A DNA stretch of 64,000 bases from assembly GCF_000166355.1 (NCBI RefSeq), contig NC_014652.1:1251001-1315000 (forward strand), in the 5' to 3' direction. The position numbers and the translations under genes were made by a program. Every line of letters begins with the position of its first letter. Positions within the stretch are counted from its first letter, which is position 1. Source of the stretch: Caldicellulosiruptor hydrothermalis 108. GTDB lineage: Bacteria; Bacillota; Thermoanaerobacteria; Caldicellulosiruptorales; Caldicellulosiruptoraceae. A model generated the notes under the pieces. It saw nothing but the letters and a program-made list of their open reading frames with translations. It did not search any database and was not told the origin of the DNA. Of the stretch, positions 38,931 through 47,726 are shown piece by piece.

Positions 38931-38968
38931 AGTGGGGCCTTGTGTGTAAATAATGGCTCCACTTTTTT
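38931..38968 (+). terminator. Terminator of the pstB-phoU-queT unit
   Basis: AGTGGGGCC (38931-38939) pairs with GGCTCCACT (38955-38963), with one G-T pair, followed by TTTTT. Confidence 0.85.
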
Positions 38969-38969
38969 G

Positions 38970-38998
38970 TTGCTTTTTCAGATCTTTTGTAATATAAT
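38970..38998 (+). promoter_or_regulatory. Promoter of the histidine operon
   Basis: TTGCTT (38970-38975), 17-base spacer, TATAAT (38993-38998). The leader is about 50 bases. TTCATTA/TAATGAA (39022-39028, 39037-39043) could form a weak hairpin next to the hisZ ribosome site. There is no T-box. Confidence 0.6.
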
Positions 38999-39055
38999 AT
39001 AACATGATATCTATTCATCACTTCATTATGATAAAGTAATGAAAGGAAGAAAAAG

Positions 39056-40237
39056 ATGAGCAAAAAGTTTGTGGATTACTATCCTCCAGTGTCTGATACC
39101 TTAGAAGAGATAAGAAAAAAGACTATCTTTTTATTTAAAAAATTTGGGTACAAATTGGTTGAACCTTCAACTTTTGAAGATTATGAAAAGTCAAAAAACT
39201 TAAATGGCAGCAACACTATAAAGTTTATGGACAGCGATGGAACTGTAATTGCCTTGAGAAATGAATTTACTCCAAAGGTTGCAGAGATTGCAACTAAGTT
39301 TCAGACAAATGTTTATCCGCTCAAATTGTGTTACTTTGGCAAGGCATATCAGTTTCTTCAACAGGAAGCTGGGGATTTAAGGGAATTTTTTCAAGCAGGC
39401 ATAGAAAACTTTCATACATCTGATAGTTTTTATATAGACTTAGAGGTATTAGTGCTTGCAGTAGAGAGTTTACTTGAACTCGGCGTGATTAATTTTACAA
39501 TAGATGTTGGTGAGGTAAATTTCTTTAAGGGAATTGCTAAGGACTGTGAGATTGACGAGACCTCAGCAGAGGTGCTTTGCAAGCTTGTTGACAAGAAGGA
39601 CTATATAGGGATTGAAAACTTTTTGATTCGAAAGGGCATTTCCCAAAAAGTGATAGATGTTTTCAGAAGCCTCACAAGACTTTATGGTAGAGAGGATAAG
39701 ATAAAAGAGGCTAAAAAATTTGCAAACAATGAAATGTCTAAACTGGCGATAGAGAGACTGAGCGAGATATATAATAATATGGTAAAACTGGGTTACCAAA
39801 ATTATATTACTATTGATTTTGGAATGGTAAAACATCTAAACTATTACACAGGTATAATATTTTCTGGTTATATACAAGAACTTGGCTATCCTGTACTAAA
39901 TGGTGGTAGATACGATAATTTGTGTGAAATATTTGGTAGAAAATTATATGCCATTGGATTTGCAATTGGTGTAGACAGAATTTTAGAGTGGAAACTAAAA
40001 AATACCCCAAGGAATGATAAGTTATACGATAACCTTGTTTTTTATAAGGAAGGGTACTTTGAAATGGCGTTGAAGCTTCTTCTCAACTCTGATAACAAAA
40101 ACCAGAAAATTTATTTTCATACAGTACCAGCAAATATAGAAGAAGCCTTTCTTATTAGCAAAAGTATGAAAGTCGAAAGATTTATGTATGTAAATGAAGA
40201 TGGGGCAAAAACGTATGTGTTGGAGGATTTAAAATGA
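39056..40237 (+). CDS. hisZ: ATP phosphoribosyltransferase regulatory subunit HisZ
   Basis: HisRS-like protein without aminoacylation activity that activates short-form HisG. Class II synthetase motifs are recognisable (LRNEFTPKVAEIA motif-2-like, NGGRYDNL, AIGFAIGVDRILEW). The 393 residues include no clear C-terminal anticodon-binding domain, only a shortened tail. It opens the his operon and overlaps hisG by four bases, and the HisG here is short, so the pair is required together. Confidence 0.93.
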   Translation: MSKKFVDYYPPVSDTLEEIRKKTIFLFKKFGYKLVEPSTFEDYEKSKNLNGSNTIKFMDSDGTVIALRNEFTPKVAEIATKFQTNVYPLKLCYFGKAYQFLQQEAGDLREFFQAGIENFHTSDSFYIDLEVLVLAVESLLELGVINFTIDVGEVNFFKGIAKDCEIDETSAEVLCKLVDKKDYIGIENFLIRKGISQKVIDVFRSLTRLYGREDKIKEAKKFANNEMSKLAIERLSEIYNNMVKLGYQNYITIDFGMVKHLNYYTGIIFSGYIQELGYPVLNGGRYDNLCEIFGRKLYAIGFAIGVDRILEWKLKNTPRNDKLYDNLVFYKEGYFEMALKLLLNSDNKNQKIYFHTVPANIEEAFLISKSMKVERFMYVNEDGAKTYVLEDLK

Positions 40238-40863
40238 TTACCATAGCACTGCCGAAGGGGAGATTAGCTCAGCAAACAGTTGAACTTTTGAAGAAAGTAT
40301 CGCTTGTAGACATTGATATATCTGATGAAAGTAGAAAGTTAGTGATGGAAGATGTTAAAAATTCTTTACGTTTTCTCATGGTAAAACCTTTTGACGTACC
40401 CACTTATGTGGAATATGGAGTTGCAGATATTGGAGTTGTGGGCAAAGATGTTCTGCTTGAAATGAACAAAAAAGTGTACGAACTTTTGGATTTAAAGATT
40501 GGAAAATGTTTTGTTGCTTTGGCAGGACCTAAAGGGATGAGCAAAGCTCTTTTGGGAAAGCCTGATAAGACAATCGCAACCAAATTTCCTAACATTGCCA
40601 AAGAGTATTTTGAAAATGTTAGAGGTGAGGATGTAAAGATAATAAAACTCAATGGTTCAGTAGAACTTGCTCCGATTTTAGGACTTTCAGACATGATAGT
40701 AGACATTGTGGAGAGTGGTAGGACTTTGAAAGAAAATGGACTTGAAGTGTATGAAAAGCTATACGACATCAGTGCTCGGCTTATTGCCAACAGGGCAAGT
40801 TTAAAATTAAAAACTCAGATAGAAGATATTATAAATCGTTTAGAAAGGATGATTGAAGAGTGA
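40234..40863 (+). CDS. hisG: ATP phosphoribosyltransferase, short form HisG
   Basis: First step of histidine synthesis: ATP + PRPP to phosphoribosyl-ATP. At 209 residues it is the short form that lacks the C-terminal regulatory domain and depends on HisZ. Signature regions are ALPKGRLAQQTVELL at the start and DIVESGRTLKENGLEV near residue 150. It overlaps both neighbours by four bases. Confidence 0.96.
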   Translation: MITIALPKGRLAQQTVELLKKVSLVDIDISDESRKLVMEDVKNSLRFLMVKPFDVPTYVEYGVADIGVVGKDVLLEMNKKVYELLDLKIGKCFVALAGPKGMSKALLGKPDKTIATKFPNIAKEYFENVRGEDVKIIKLNGSVELAPILGLSDMIVDIVESGRTLKENGLEVYEKLYDISARLIANRASLKLKTQIEDIINRLERMIEE

Positions 40864-42155
40864 GAATCTTGTCCAGCAAACAACAGATTGAAAACTACAT
40901 AGAGACGGCTAAAATAAGAAAATGGGAAAACGAGGAAGAGATTGAACAGAAGGTTCGAAGAATAATCTCTGATGTAAAAGATAAAAAAGATGAGGCTGTG
41001 CTTTACTACACCCGACTTTTTGATTGTGATGATATTTGCTTAGATGAACTGCAAGTGGCTCAAGAAGAGATTGAAAGAGCGTATTTCGAATGTAAAAAAG
41101 AAGATAGAGATTTCATAGATGCTTTGAATGCTGCGTATGAGAATATCTATGAGTATCACATGAGACAAAAAGAAGAAAGCTGGTTTTATGTAAAAAATGG
41201 GTCGCTACTTGGCCAGATTATAAAGCCTCTTGAAAAGGTAGGGATTTATGTTCCAGGAGGAAAAGGAGCTTATCCTTCAACAGTTTTAATGAATTCAATT
41301 CCTGCAAAAGTTGCTGGCGTTGAGAAAATAATAATGGTAACTCCACCTGACAAGCACAAGAGTATCAGCAAATACACTTTGGCAGCAGCAAAAATTTGTG
41401 GTGTTGATAAGATTTATAAAGTGGGAGGAGCTCAAGCAGTTGCAGCACTTGCATTTGGAACACAGATTATACCCAAGGTAGATAAGATTGTGGGGCCAGG
41501 AAATATCTATGTAGCAACTGCTAAAAAATTGTTGTTTGGATATGTGGATATTGACTCAGTAGCAGGACCAAGTGAAGTTATGGTTATTGCAGATGGTTCT
41601 GCGAATCCGAAATATATTGCTGCCGACTTGCTATCCCAGGCAGAACACGACCCCATGGCAAGGTGTATTTTAGTTACAACATCTTTACAGGTGGCTCAAG
41701 AGGTTTCTGAGAATGTTGAGAAAATGCTTGCAATATTTGAAAACTCTGTTGCTTTAGAATCTATCGAAAAAAACGGTGTGATAATAGTTGTTGATAGTCT
41801 TTTTGAAGCTGCCGAGATTGCGAATATAATTGCACCTGAGCACTTAGAGATTTGTTGCAATGATGCAGAAAAAATTTTGTTTAAGATCAGAAGCGCTGGT
41901 GCAGTTTTTATAGGTGAATATTCCCCTGAGCCTATTGGCGATTATATCGCAGGACCAAATCATGTACTGCCAACATCTGGCACAGCAAGTTTCTTTTCTC
42001 CTCTCGGGGTTTATGATTTTGTTAAGAGAATGAGTTTGATAAAATATTCAAAAGAACAATTTTTGTTAGATGCTCAACATGCAATAAACATAGCGCGAAA
42101 AGAAGGTTTCCTCTTTCATGCAAATTCGTTGAAGGTGAGGTTAGAAGATGTTTAG
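40860..42155 (+). CDS. hisD: Histidinol dehydrogenase
   Basis: Zinc enzyme that oxidises L-histidinol to L-histidine in two NAD steps, the last reaction of the pathway. Conserved blocks include YVPGGKGAYPSTVLMN, GVDKIYKVGGAQAVAALAFGT, DSVAGPSEVMVIAD, LLSQAEHDPMARC and PEPIGDYIAGPNHVLPT. The GTG start overlaps hisG's TGA. Length 431 is standard. Confidence 0.97.
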   Translation: MRILSSKQQIENYIETAKIRKWENEEEIEQKVRRIISDVKDKKDEAVLYYTRLFDCDDICLDELQVAQEEIERAYFECKKEDRDFIDALNAAYENIYEYHMRQKEESWFYVKNGSLLGQIIKPLEKVGIYVPGGKGAYPSTVLMNSIPAKVAGVEKIIMVTPPDKHKSISKYTLAAAKICGVDKIYKVGGAQAVAALAFGTQIIPKVDKIVGPGNIYVATAKKLLFGYVDIDSVAGPSEVMVIADGSANPKYIAADLLSQAEHDPMARCILVTTSLQVAQEVSENVEKMLAIFENSVALESIEKNGVIIVVDSLFEAAEIANIIAPEHLEICCNDAEKILFKIRSAGAVFIGEYSPEPIGDYIAGPNHVLPTSGTASFFSPLGVYDFVKRMSLIKYSKEQFLLDAQHAINIARKEGFLFHANSLKVRLEDV

Positions 42156-43221
42156 AAAAAGATTAGAAAATTTTTCAAACTATATAACGCCCCAAATAGA
42201 ATGTTTGGTTAAAGCAGATGCCAACGAAAATCTTCTTGAACTTCCTGAAGAGTTAAAGGATATAATTTTGGATACTTTAAAAAATAGCATACCTAATTTG
42301 TGTTTTTATCCCGAAATCAATTCTCAACCACTTAAAGAAGCTTTAGCGAAATTTTACAATTTAAAAAGTGAAAATTTTATTGTAGGAAATGGTTCAGACC
42401 AGATAATTCAGCTTATTGTTCAAGCATGCTGTGAGCAGGATGACCAGGTATTTTTTCTATATCCTTCGTTTACGATGTATAGAATAACTGCTGAACTTTT
42501 TGACGTAGGGTTTTGTTTTTTTGATATTACTTCCCAATGGGGAATTGATGTTGAAAAGATTATTGACAGAATAAAGACAAATGAAAAAATAAAGGTAATA
42601 TTTATTGATACTCCAAATAATCCAACTGGGATTGCATGGAGCGCTGAAAATTTAAAGGCTCTTGTAGAAGCATTTCCTTCAAAGCTTGTGGTAATTGACA
42701 ATGCCTACGGTGAATACAGCGATATTGACTATATAGAGTTTGCAAGAAGATACAATAACACAATAATTCTTAAAACATTTTCTAAAATAGGTTTTGCGGG
42801 TATAAGATGTGGCTATGGCATTGCAAATGAAAATGTTATAAAAAACCTTCACAAGGTAAAACCGCCTTATAATATAAACATTTTGACACAGCACATCGCT
42901 ATCAAGGTTCTTGAAAATTTCGAAAAACTAAAAAATAACATCAGGATCATAAAAAATGAAAGGGATAAGATGATACAAAAACTCAAAGAATACTACTATG
43001 TTATTCAGTCTGAAGCAAACTTTGTGACAGTTGTAGATGAGTATGCCGACAGAATATTTGAATACCTTGTTGCGAACAAAATTCTTGTAAAAAAGTTTGA
43101 GGTGGGGGACAAAAAACTTTTAAGAATTACATTGGGCAAGCCTCAAGATAATGATATAATAATAGAAAATCTCATTCGATTTAAAAAGGAGAACGCAAAA
43201 GATGGGGCAAAGAGTTGCTGA
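42148..43221 (+). CDS. hisC: Histidinol-phosphate aminotransferase
   Basis: PLP aminotransferase that makes histidinol phosphate from imidazole acetol phosphate. Fold-type I motifs are DANENLLELP at the start, GNGSDQIIQLI, DTPNNPTGIAWS, VIDNAYGEYSDI, and the Schiff-base lysine in TFSKIGFAGIRCGYGI. Length 357. Its start overlaps hisD by eight bases and its end overlaps hisB by twenty. Confidence 0.95.
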   Translation: MFRKRLENFSNYITPQIECLVKADANENLLELPEELKDIILDTLKNSIPNLCFYPEINSQPLKEALAKFYNLKSENFIVGNGSDQIIQLIVQACCEQDDQVFFLYPSFTMYRITAELFDVGFCFFDITSQWGIDVEKIIDRIKTNEKIKVIFIDTPNNPTGIAWSAENLKALVEAFPSKLVVIDNAYGEYSDIDYIEFARRYNNTIILKTFSKIGFAGIRCGYGIANENVIKNLHKVKPPYNINILTQHIAIKVLENFEKLKNNIRIIKNERDKMIQKLKEYYYVIQSEANFVTVVDEYADRIFEYLVANKILVKKFEVGDKKLLRITLGKPQDNDIIIENLIRFKKENAKDGAKSC

Positions 43222-43786
43222 AGTTCAGAGAAAGACAAAAGAGACAGATATTAAGCTAATTCTCAATATTGATGGGAATGGTGATTACAAAATCTCAACG
43301 GGCGTTGGTTTTTTTGACCACATGCTTCAACTATTTTCTCATCACGGAAAATTTGACATTCAGCTTGAAGCGAAGGGAGATATATATATTGACGACCATC
43401 ACACCATAGAAGATGTTGGAATAGTTTTGGGTCAGGCTTTTTTAAAAGCTTTGTCAGATAAAAGAGGTATAAAAAGATATGCGCATGTTATTTTACCTAT
43501 GGATGAGGCACTTGTAATGGTGGCAGTGGATATCTCAGGAAGGCCTTATTTAGCGTTTGATGTAGACTTTAAACTACCATATCTTGGAAATATGACTTCT
43601 CAGATGGTTGTAGAATTTTTCAAGGCTTTTGTTTGGTCTTCTAAAACCACAGTTCATATAAAGAAACTGGCTGGTGAGAATGACCATCATGTTTGCGAAG
43701 CCATTTTTAAAGCTGTTGGAAGAACCTTAAAAGAGGCTTGTACAATAATCGATGATAGAATTCCATCGTCAAAAGGAGTGTTATAA
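43202..43786 (+). CDS. hisB: Imidazoleglycerol-phosphate dehydratase
   Basis: Dehydrates imidazoleglycerol phosphate. It is the monofunctional form (194 residues) without the phosphatase domain seen in enterobacteria. Metal-binding motifs are FFDHMLQLFSHHG, DDHHTIEDVGI and ENDHHVCEAIFKA. AAGGAG in the end of hisC serves the ATG. No histidinol-phosphatase gene appears in the operon. Confidence 0.97.
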   Translation: MGQRVAEVQRKTKETDIKLILNIDGNGDYKISTGVGFFDHMLQLFSHHGKFDIQLEAKGDIYIDDHHTIEDVGIVLGQAFLKALSDKRGIKRYAHVILPMDEALVMVAVDISGRPYLAFDVDFKLPYLGNMTSQMVVEFFKAFVWSSKTTVHIKKLAGENDHHVCEAIFKAVGRTLKEACTIIDDRIPSSKGVL

Positions 43787-43789
43787 GTT

Positions 43790-44395
43790 GTGAAAAGAAT
43801 ATGTATTGTGGACTATGGAATGGGAAACTTGAGAAGTGTACAGAAAGCATTTGAATACATAGGCTTTGAAGCTTTTGTTACGTCAAGCAAAGACGACATT
43901 GAGAGATCAGATGCGATTGTTCTGCCGGGGGTAGGAGCATTTGACATAGCTATTTTAAATCTTAAAAGATTTGGTCTTGTTGATGTCTTGAGAAAAAAAA
44001 TAAAAGAGTCTTTATTTTTGGGTATTTGCTTGGGTTATCAGCTATTATATGAATTTAGCGAAGAAGGCAGTTGTGAGGGTTTAAGAATTTTCAACGGAGA
44101 GGTCAAAAAGTTTCCTCAAAAAGAGAACATCAAAATCCCACACATGGGATGGAACAGGATAAAAGTTAAAGGAAATTCAAAACTTTTAAAGGGTGTGGAT
44201 GATCAGTTTGTCTATTTTGTTCATTCGTATTATGTGGAAAATAAAGATAAATCAATAGTATCTTCTGTGTGTGAGCATGGTATTGAGTTTGACTCTTCAA
44301 TAGAAAGTGGCAATATATTTGCTACTCAGTTTCATCCTGAAAAAAGTGGTGAAGTGGGACTGCAAATACTTAAGAACTTTGGGGGATTGCTATGA
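43790..44395 (+). CDS. hisH: Imidazole glycerol phosphate synthase, glutaminase subunit
   Basis: Class I glutamine amidotransferase that feeds ammonia to HisF. The nucleophile Cys lies in GICLGYQLL near residue 80, and the His-Glu pair is in TQFHPEKSG near residue 183. YGMGNLRSV marks the N-terminus. GTG start with AAAAGGAG upstream. The HisA gene follows with a four-base overlap. Confidence 0.96.
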   Translation: MKRICIVDYGMGNLRSVQKAFEYIGFEAFVTSSKDDIERSDAIVLPGVGAFDIAILNLKRFGLVDVLRKKIKESLFLGICLGYQLLYEFSEEGSCEGLRIFNGEVKKFPQKENIKIPHMGWNRIKVKGNSKLLKGVDDQFVYFVHSYYVENKDKSIVSSVCEHGIEFDSSIESGNIFATQFHPEKSGEVGLQILKNFGGLL

Positions 44396-45105
44396 TTGTT
44401 ATACCTGCAATAGACCTTATAGATGGAAAGTGTGTAAGACTTACTCAGGGAGATTATAACAAGGTTGAGCTGTTCAATTCAGATCCAATTGAGCAGGCAA
44501 AACTTTTTAAAAAAAGTGGTGCAAAATACATCCATGTTGTTGATTTGGATGGTGCAAAAGTTGGAAGACCAGTGAATTTTGAAGTTATAAGAAACATAAA
44601 AAGATCTACATGCTTGACAGTTGAATGCGGTGGAGGCATTAGAGATAAGGCTACAGTTGAGCTTTATCTCTCTTCAGGAATTGACTATATCATTTTAGGT
44701 TCTGTCATCTTTAAAAATCCTGATTTTGTAAGTGAAGTTATAAAACTGTTTGGTAAAGAAAGATTTATTGCTTCTCTTGACTTTAAAGATGGTTTTGTAA
44801 AACTTTCTGGATGGCAGGAAGCAACAACAATTACCATTGAAGAAGGAATTATGAAAATAAAAACTTTGGGATTTGAAAGGCTTATTTATACAGATATAAC
44901 AACTGATGGAATGTTAAAAGGACATAACTTTGAAGCTGCAAGATATATTCGCAAACTTTTTGACGGATTTTTGACAGCATCAGGTGGGATTTCATCTAAA
45001 GAGGATATTATAAGACTTAAAAGTATAGGTGTTGATGCAGCAATTGTTGGAAAAGCTCTTTATATAGGTCAGCTCAAATTAGAGGAGGTAATTAGTTTAC
45101 TTTAA
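44392..45105 (+). CDS. hisA: ProFAR isomerase HisA
   Basis: TIM-barrel enzyme that isomerises ProFAR to PRFAR. The catalytic Asp in PAIDLIDGKCVRL (residue 8) and the second in YTDITTDGML are present, as are the phosphate loops ECGGGIRDK and TASGGISS. Length 237 is standard. It overlaps hisH by four bases. Confidence 0.96.
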   Translation: MIVIPAIDLIDGKCVRLTQGDYNKVELFNSDPIEQAKLFKKSGAKYIHVVDLDGAKVGRPVNFEVIRNIKRSTCLTVECGGGIRDKATVELYLSSGIDYIILGSVIFKNPDFVSEVIKLFGKERFIASLDFKDGFVKLSGWQEATTITIEEGIMKIKTLGFERLIYTDITTDGMLKGHNFEAARYIRKLFDGFLTASGGISSKEDIIRLKSIGVDAAIVGKALYIGQLKLEEVISLL

Positions 45106-45132
45106 ATATTCAAATAAGGAGAAGGATGTAAA

Positions 45133-45885
45133 GTGGTTGCTAAGAGAATAATTCCCTGTCTTGATGTCAACAGAGGAAGGGTTGTTAAAGGTATAAACTT
45201 TGTCAACCTTGTTGATGCTGGCGACCCTGTCGAAAGTGCTCAAAAATATAATCAGCTTGGTGCTGATGAACTGGTGTTTTTAGATATTACAGCATCGCAT
45301 GAAGAAAGAAATATAATGATAGAGGTCGTAAAGAATGTAGCTGAGAAGGTTTTTATTCCTTTTACAGTAGGTGGTGGTATAAGAAATTTAGATGACATTA
45401 GAAATTTGCTTTTGGCTGGAGCTGATAAGGTTTCGATTAACTCTGCAGCGGTTAAAAACCCCGACCTTGTAAATGAGGCTGCAAAGGTTTTTGGTTCGCA
45501 GTGTATTGTGGTGGCAATTGATGCAAAAAGACACAGTAATGGTTTCCATGTGTATATAAACGGTGGAAGGATAGACACAGGACTTGACGCTGTAAAATGG
45601 GCAAAAGAAGTTGAAATGAGAGGGGCAGGAGAGATACTACTTACCTCAATGGACAGAGACGGAACAAAAGCTGGATATGATTTAGATCTTTTAGAGGCTA
45701 TTTGTAGCAGCGTAAACATTCCTGTCATTGCTTCAGGTGGTGCTGGCAGGCCAGAGCATTTTTTAGAGGCTTTCAAAGCTGGTGCAGAAGCTGCTTTGGC
45801 TGCTTCTATATTTCATTTTGGAGAGATTTTAATTGGAGATTTAAAAAGTTACTTAAAAAATCACGGCATTGAGGTGAGGATATAA
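45133..45885 (+). CDS. hisF: Imidazole glycerol phosphate synthase, cyclase subunit
   Basis: TIM-barrel partner of HisH that produces IGP and AICAR. The catalytic Asp pair is in [14 protein letters not shown] (residue 11) and [13 protein letters not shown]. Phosphate loops are VGGGIRN and ASGGAG. GTG start after AAGGAGAAGG. Length 250 is standard. A 27-base gap from hisA is the widest inside the operon. Confidence 0.97.
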   Translation: MVAKRIIPCLDVNRGRVVKGINFVNLVDAGDPVESAQKYNQLGADELVFLDITASHEERNIMIEVVKNVAEKVFIPFTVGGGIRNLDDIRNLLLAGADKVSINSAAVKNPDLVNEAAKVFGSQCIVVAIDAKRHSNGFHVYINGGRIDTGLDAVKWAKEVEMRGAGEILLTSMDRDGTKAGYDLDLLEAICSSVNIPVIASGGAGRPEHFLEAFKAGAEAALAASIFHFGEILIGDLKSYLKNHGIEVRI

Positions 45886-45886
45886 A

Positions 45887-46504
45887 ATGATAGATATCTC
45901 AGCTTTGAAGTTTGACCAAAATGGACTTGTGCCTGTTATTGTACAGGATAGTCTAACAGGTGAAGTACTTATGCTGGCATACATGAACAGGGAAGCTTTA
46001 GAGCTTACCATTCAGACAGGGTATATGCACTATTTTAGCCGAAGCAGAAACAAGATATGGAAAAAAGGAGAGACTTCAGGTAATGTCCAAAAATTGGAAA
46101 GTTTATTTTTAGACTGTGACGGTGACACCTTGCTTGCCATTGTTGAACAAACAGGAGTTGCGTGTCATACAGGGAACAAAACATGTTTTTTTAGTGCTTT
46201 GGAAGGTGATAAAAAAAAGATTACAACTGACATTATTTTTGAACTGATGAAAACAATAAATGAAAGAAAGCAAAATAAGGTAGAAGGTTCGTATACCTGT
46301 TACCTATTTGAAAAGGGACTTGATAAGATACTTAAAAAGATTGGCGAGGAGGCAACAGAGGTAGTAATTGGAGCAAAGAATGGTCAAAAAGAAGAAATAA
46401 TCTATGAGATATCTGATTTGATGTACCACTTGAGTGTTTTACTGGCGTATTTTAACCTCGACTGGACAGATATTTTAAAAAGCTTGGAGGAGAGAAGAAA
46501 ATAA
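45887..46504 (+). CDS. hisIE: Bifunctional phosphoribosyl-AMP cyclohydrolase / phosphoribosyl-ATP pyrophosphatase
   Basis: Catalyses steps two and three of the pathway. The cyclohydrolase domain (about 1-110) carries LMLAYMNREAL, FSRSRNKIWKKGETSGN, DCDGD and the zinc Cys motif GVACHTGNKTCFF. The pyrophosphatase domain (about 115-205) has KIGEEATEVVIGAKN and EISDLMYHLSVLL. It is the last gene of the his operon. Confidence 0.96.
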   Translation: MIDISALKFDQNGLVPVIVQDSLTGEVLMLAYMNREALELTIQTGYMHYFSRSRNKIWKKGETSGNVQKLESLFLDCDGDTLLAIVEQTGVACHTGNKTCFFSALEGDKKKITTDIIFELMKTINERKQNKVEGSYTCYLFEKGLDKILKKIGEEATEVVIGAKNGQKEEIIYEISDLMYHLSVLLAYFNLDWTDILKSLEERRK

Positions 46505-46524
46505 TGCTTTTTGGCGTTTTTCCA

Positions 46525-46554
46525 TTGTTTAAAATTTGAAAAATATTGTATAAT
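46525..46554 (+). promoter_or_regulatory. Promoter of the mannose-1-phosphate guanylyltransferase gene
   Basis: TTGTTT (46525-46530), 18-base spacer, TATAAT (46549-46554), giving a leader of about 40 bases. Confidence 0.55.
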
Positions 46555-46602
46555 ATAAATGTTGAAGATTTCAACTATTTTTTGAAGAGGAGGGGTTTAA
46601 AA

Positions 46603-47682
46603 ATGCAAAGATTTGCAGTGGTTATGGCAGGTGGTGGTGGTACAAGGTTTTGGCCTTTGTCACGAAGCTCGTCGCCAAAGCAATTTTTAAACCTCTCTGG
46701 AAATGACATTTTGATAAATGAAACAATTGATAGGATATCAAAGGTCATTCCTAAGAAGAATATCTTTATTGTCACCAACATAAATCAAAAAGAGATGATA
46801 GAAAAGGTCCTTGATGAAGAGATAGATAGAAAAAACATCATTTATGAGCCAATTGGAAGAAACACTGCAGCTTGTATTTTATATGCTGCACTTAAAATTA
46901 AAAAAATACATGAAAATGGAATAATGTGTGTATTTCCATCTGACCACTATATTAAAGATAACGATGGATTTGCTGAAGTAATAAATACCTGCATTGAAAT
47001 TGCTGAAAAGCATGACAAGCTCATAACAATTGGAATAAATCCAACTTTTCCATCAACTGGTTATGGTTATATAAAATTTGACAGAGATTCCAGTGATAAA
47101 TATGAGAAAAAAGCTTATGAGGTTTTGGAATTTGTCGAAAAGCCATCATTTGACAGAGCAAAAGCCTATATAAAAAGCGGTAATTACCTGTGGAACAGTG
47201 GGATGTTCGTATGGAAGATAGACACAATCATTCAAAACTTCAATAGGTTCCTGCCCAGAATCTACAATAGGTTTTATTCTATATATGAGTATCTTTGGAC
47301 AGACCAAGAGTTTGAGAAAATAGGAGAGATATATCCATCTCTTCAGGATATATCTATTGACTATGGGATAATGGAAAGAGCTGACGAGGTGGTAGTGGTA
47401 CCTGGCGATTTTGGCTGGAATGATGTGGGGTCATGGGACTCTCTTGGAGCAATATTCCCACCAGACGATGATGGTAACATTGTGAAAGCTTTGCATGTTG
47501 GGATTGATACGCGTGACTGCATAATTTATGGAAACAACAGGCTTATCGCCACAATTAATGTGTCTGATGTAATTATTGCTGAGACAGAAGATGCAGTTCT
47601 TGTTTGTTCAAAAAACAGAGCACAGGATGTTAAAAAGATTGTTGAAATTCTCAAAGAACGAAAACTGGATAAGTTTATTTAA
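46603..47682 (+). CDS. manC: Mannose-1-phosphate guanylyltransferase
   Basis: Makes GDP-mannose from GTP and mannose-1-phosphate for surface glycans. The nucleotidyltransferase signature AGGGGTRFWPLSR is at the N-terminus, with FPSDHYI, EFVEKPSF and WNSGMFVWK further on. It is the short form (359 residues), lacking the isomerase half of bifunctional enzymes. The frame is open further upstream through the promoter, but GAGGAGGGG (46586-46594) sets ATG 46603. No other sugar-nucleotide gene adjoins. Confidence 0.93.
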   Translation: MQRFAVVMAGGGGTRFWPLSRSSSPKQFLNLSGNDILINETIDRISKVIPKKNIFIVTNINQKEMIEKVLDEEIDRKNIIYEPIGRNTAACILYAALKIKKIHENGIMCVFPSDHYIKDNDGFAEVINTCIEIAEKHDKLITIGINPTFPSTGYGYIKFDRDSSDKYEKKAYEVLEFVEKPSFDRAKAYIKSGNYLWNSGMFVWKIDTIIQNFNRFLPRIYNRFYSIYEYLWTDQEFEKIGEIYPSLQDISIDYGIMERADEVVVVPGDFGWNDVGSWDSLGAIFPPDDDGNIVKALHVGIDTRDCIIYGNNRLIATINVSDVIIAETEDAVLVCSKNRAQDVKKIVEILKERKLDKFI

Positions 47683-47726
47683 TCTTTTTGCTGGTTCATT
47701 TATTTTTTTAAGAAGGGCGGTCTTAT

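Noticed and set aside
39004-39039. An 11-codon open frame with His-His (M-I-S-I-H-H-F-I-M-I-K) in the his operon leader, suggestive of an attenuator peptide
   Set aside because: Its ATG coincides with the predicted transcription start, it has no ribosome site, and there is no terminator/antiterminator pair before hisZ.
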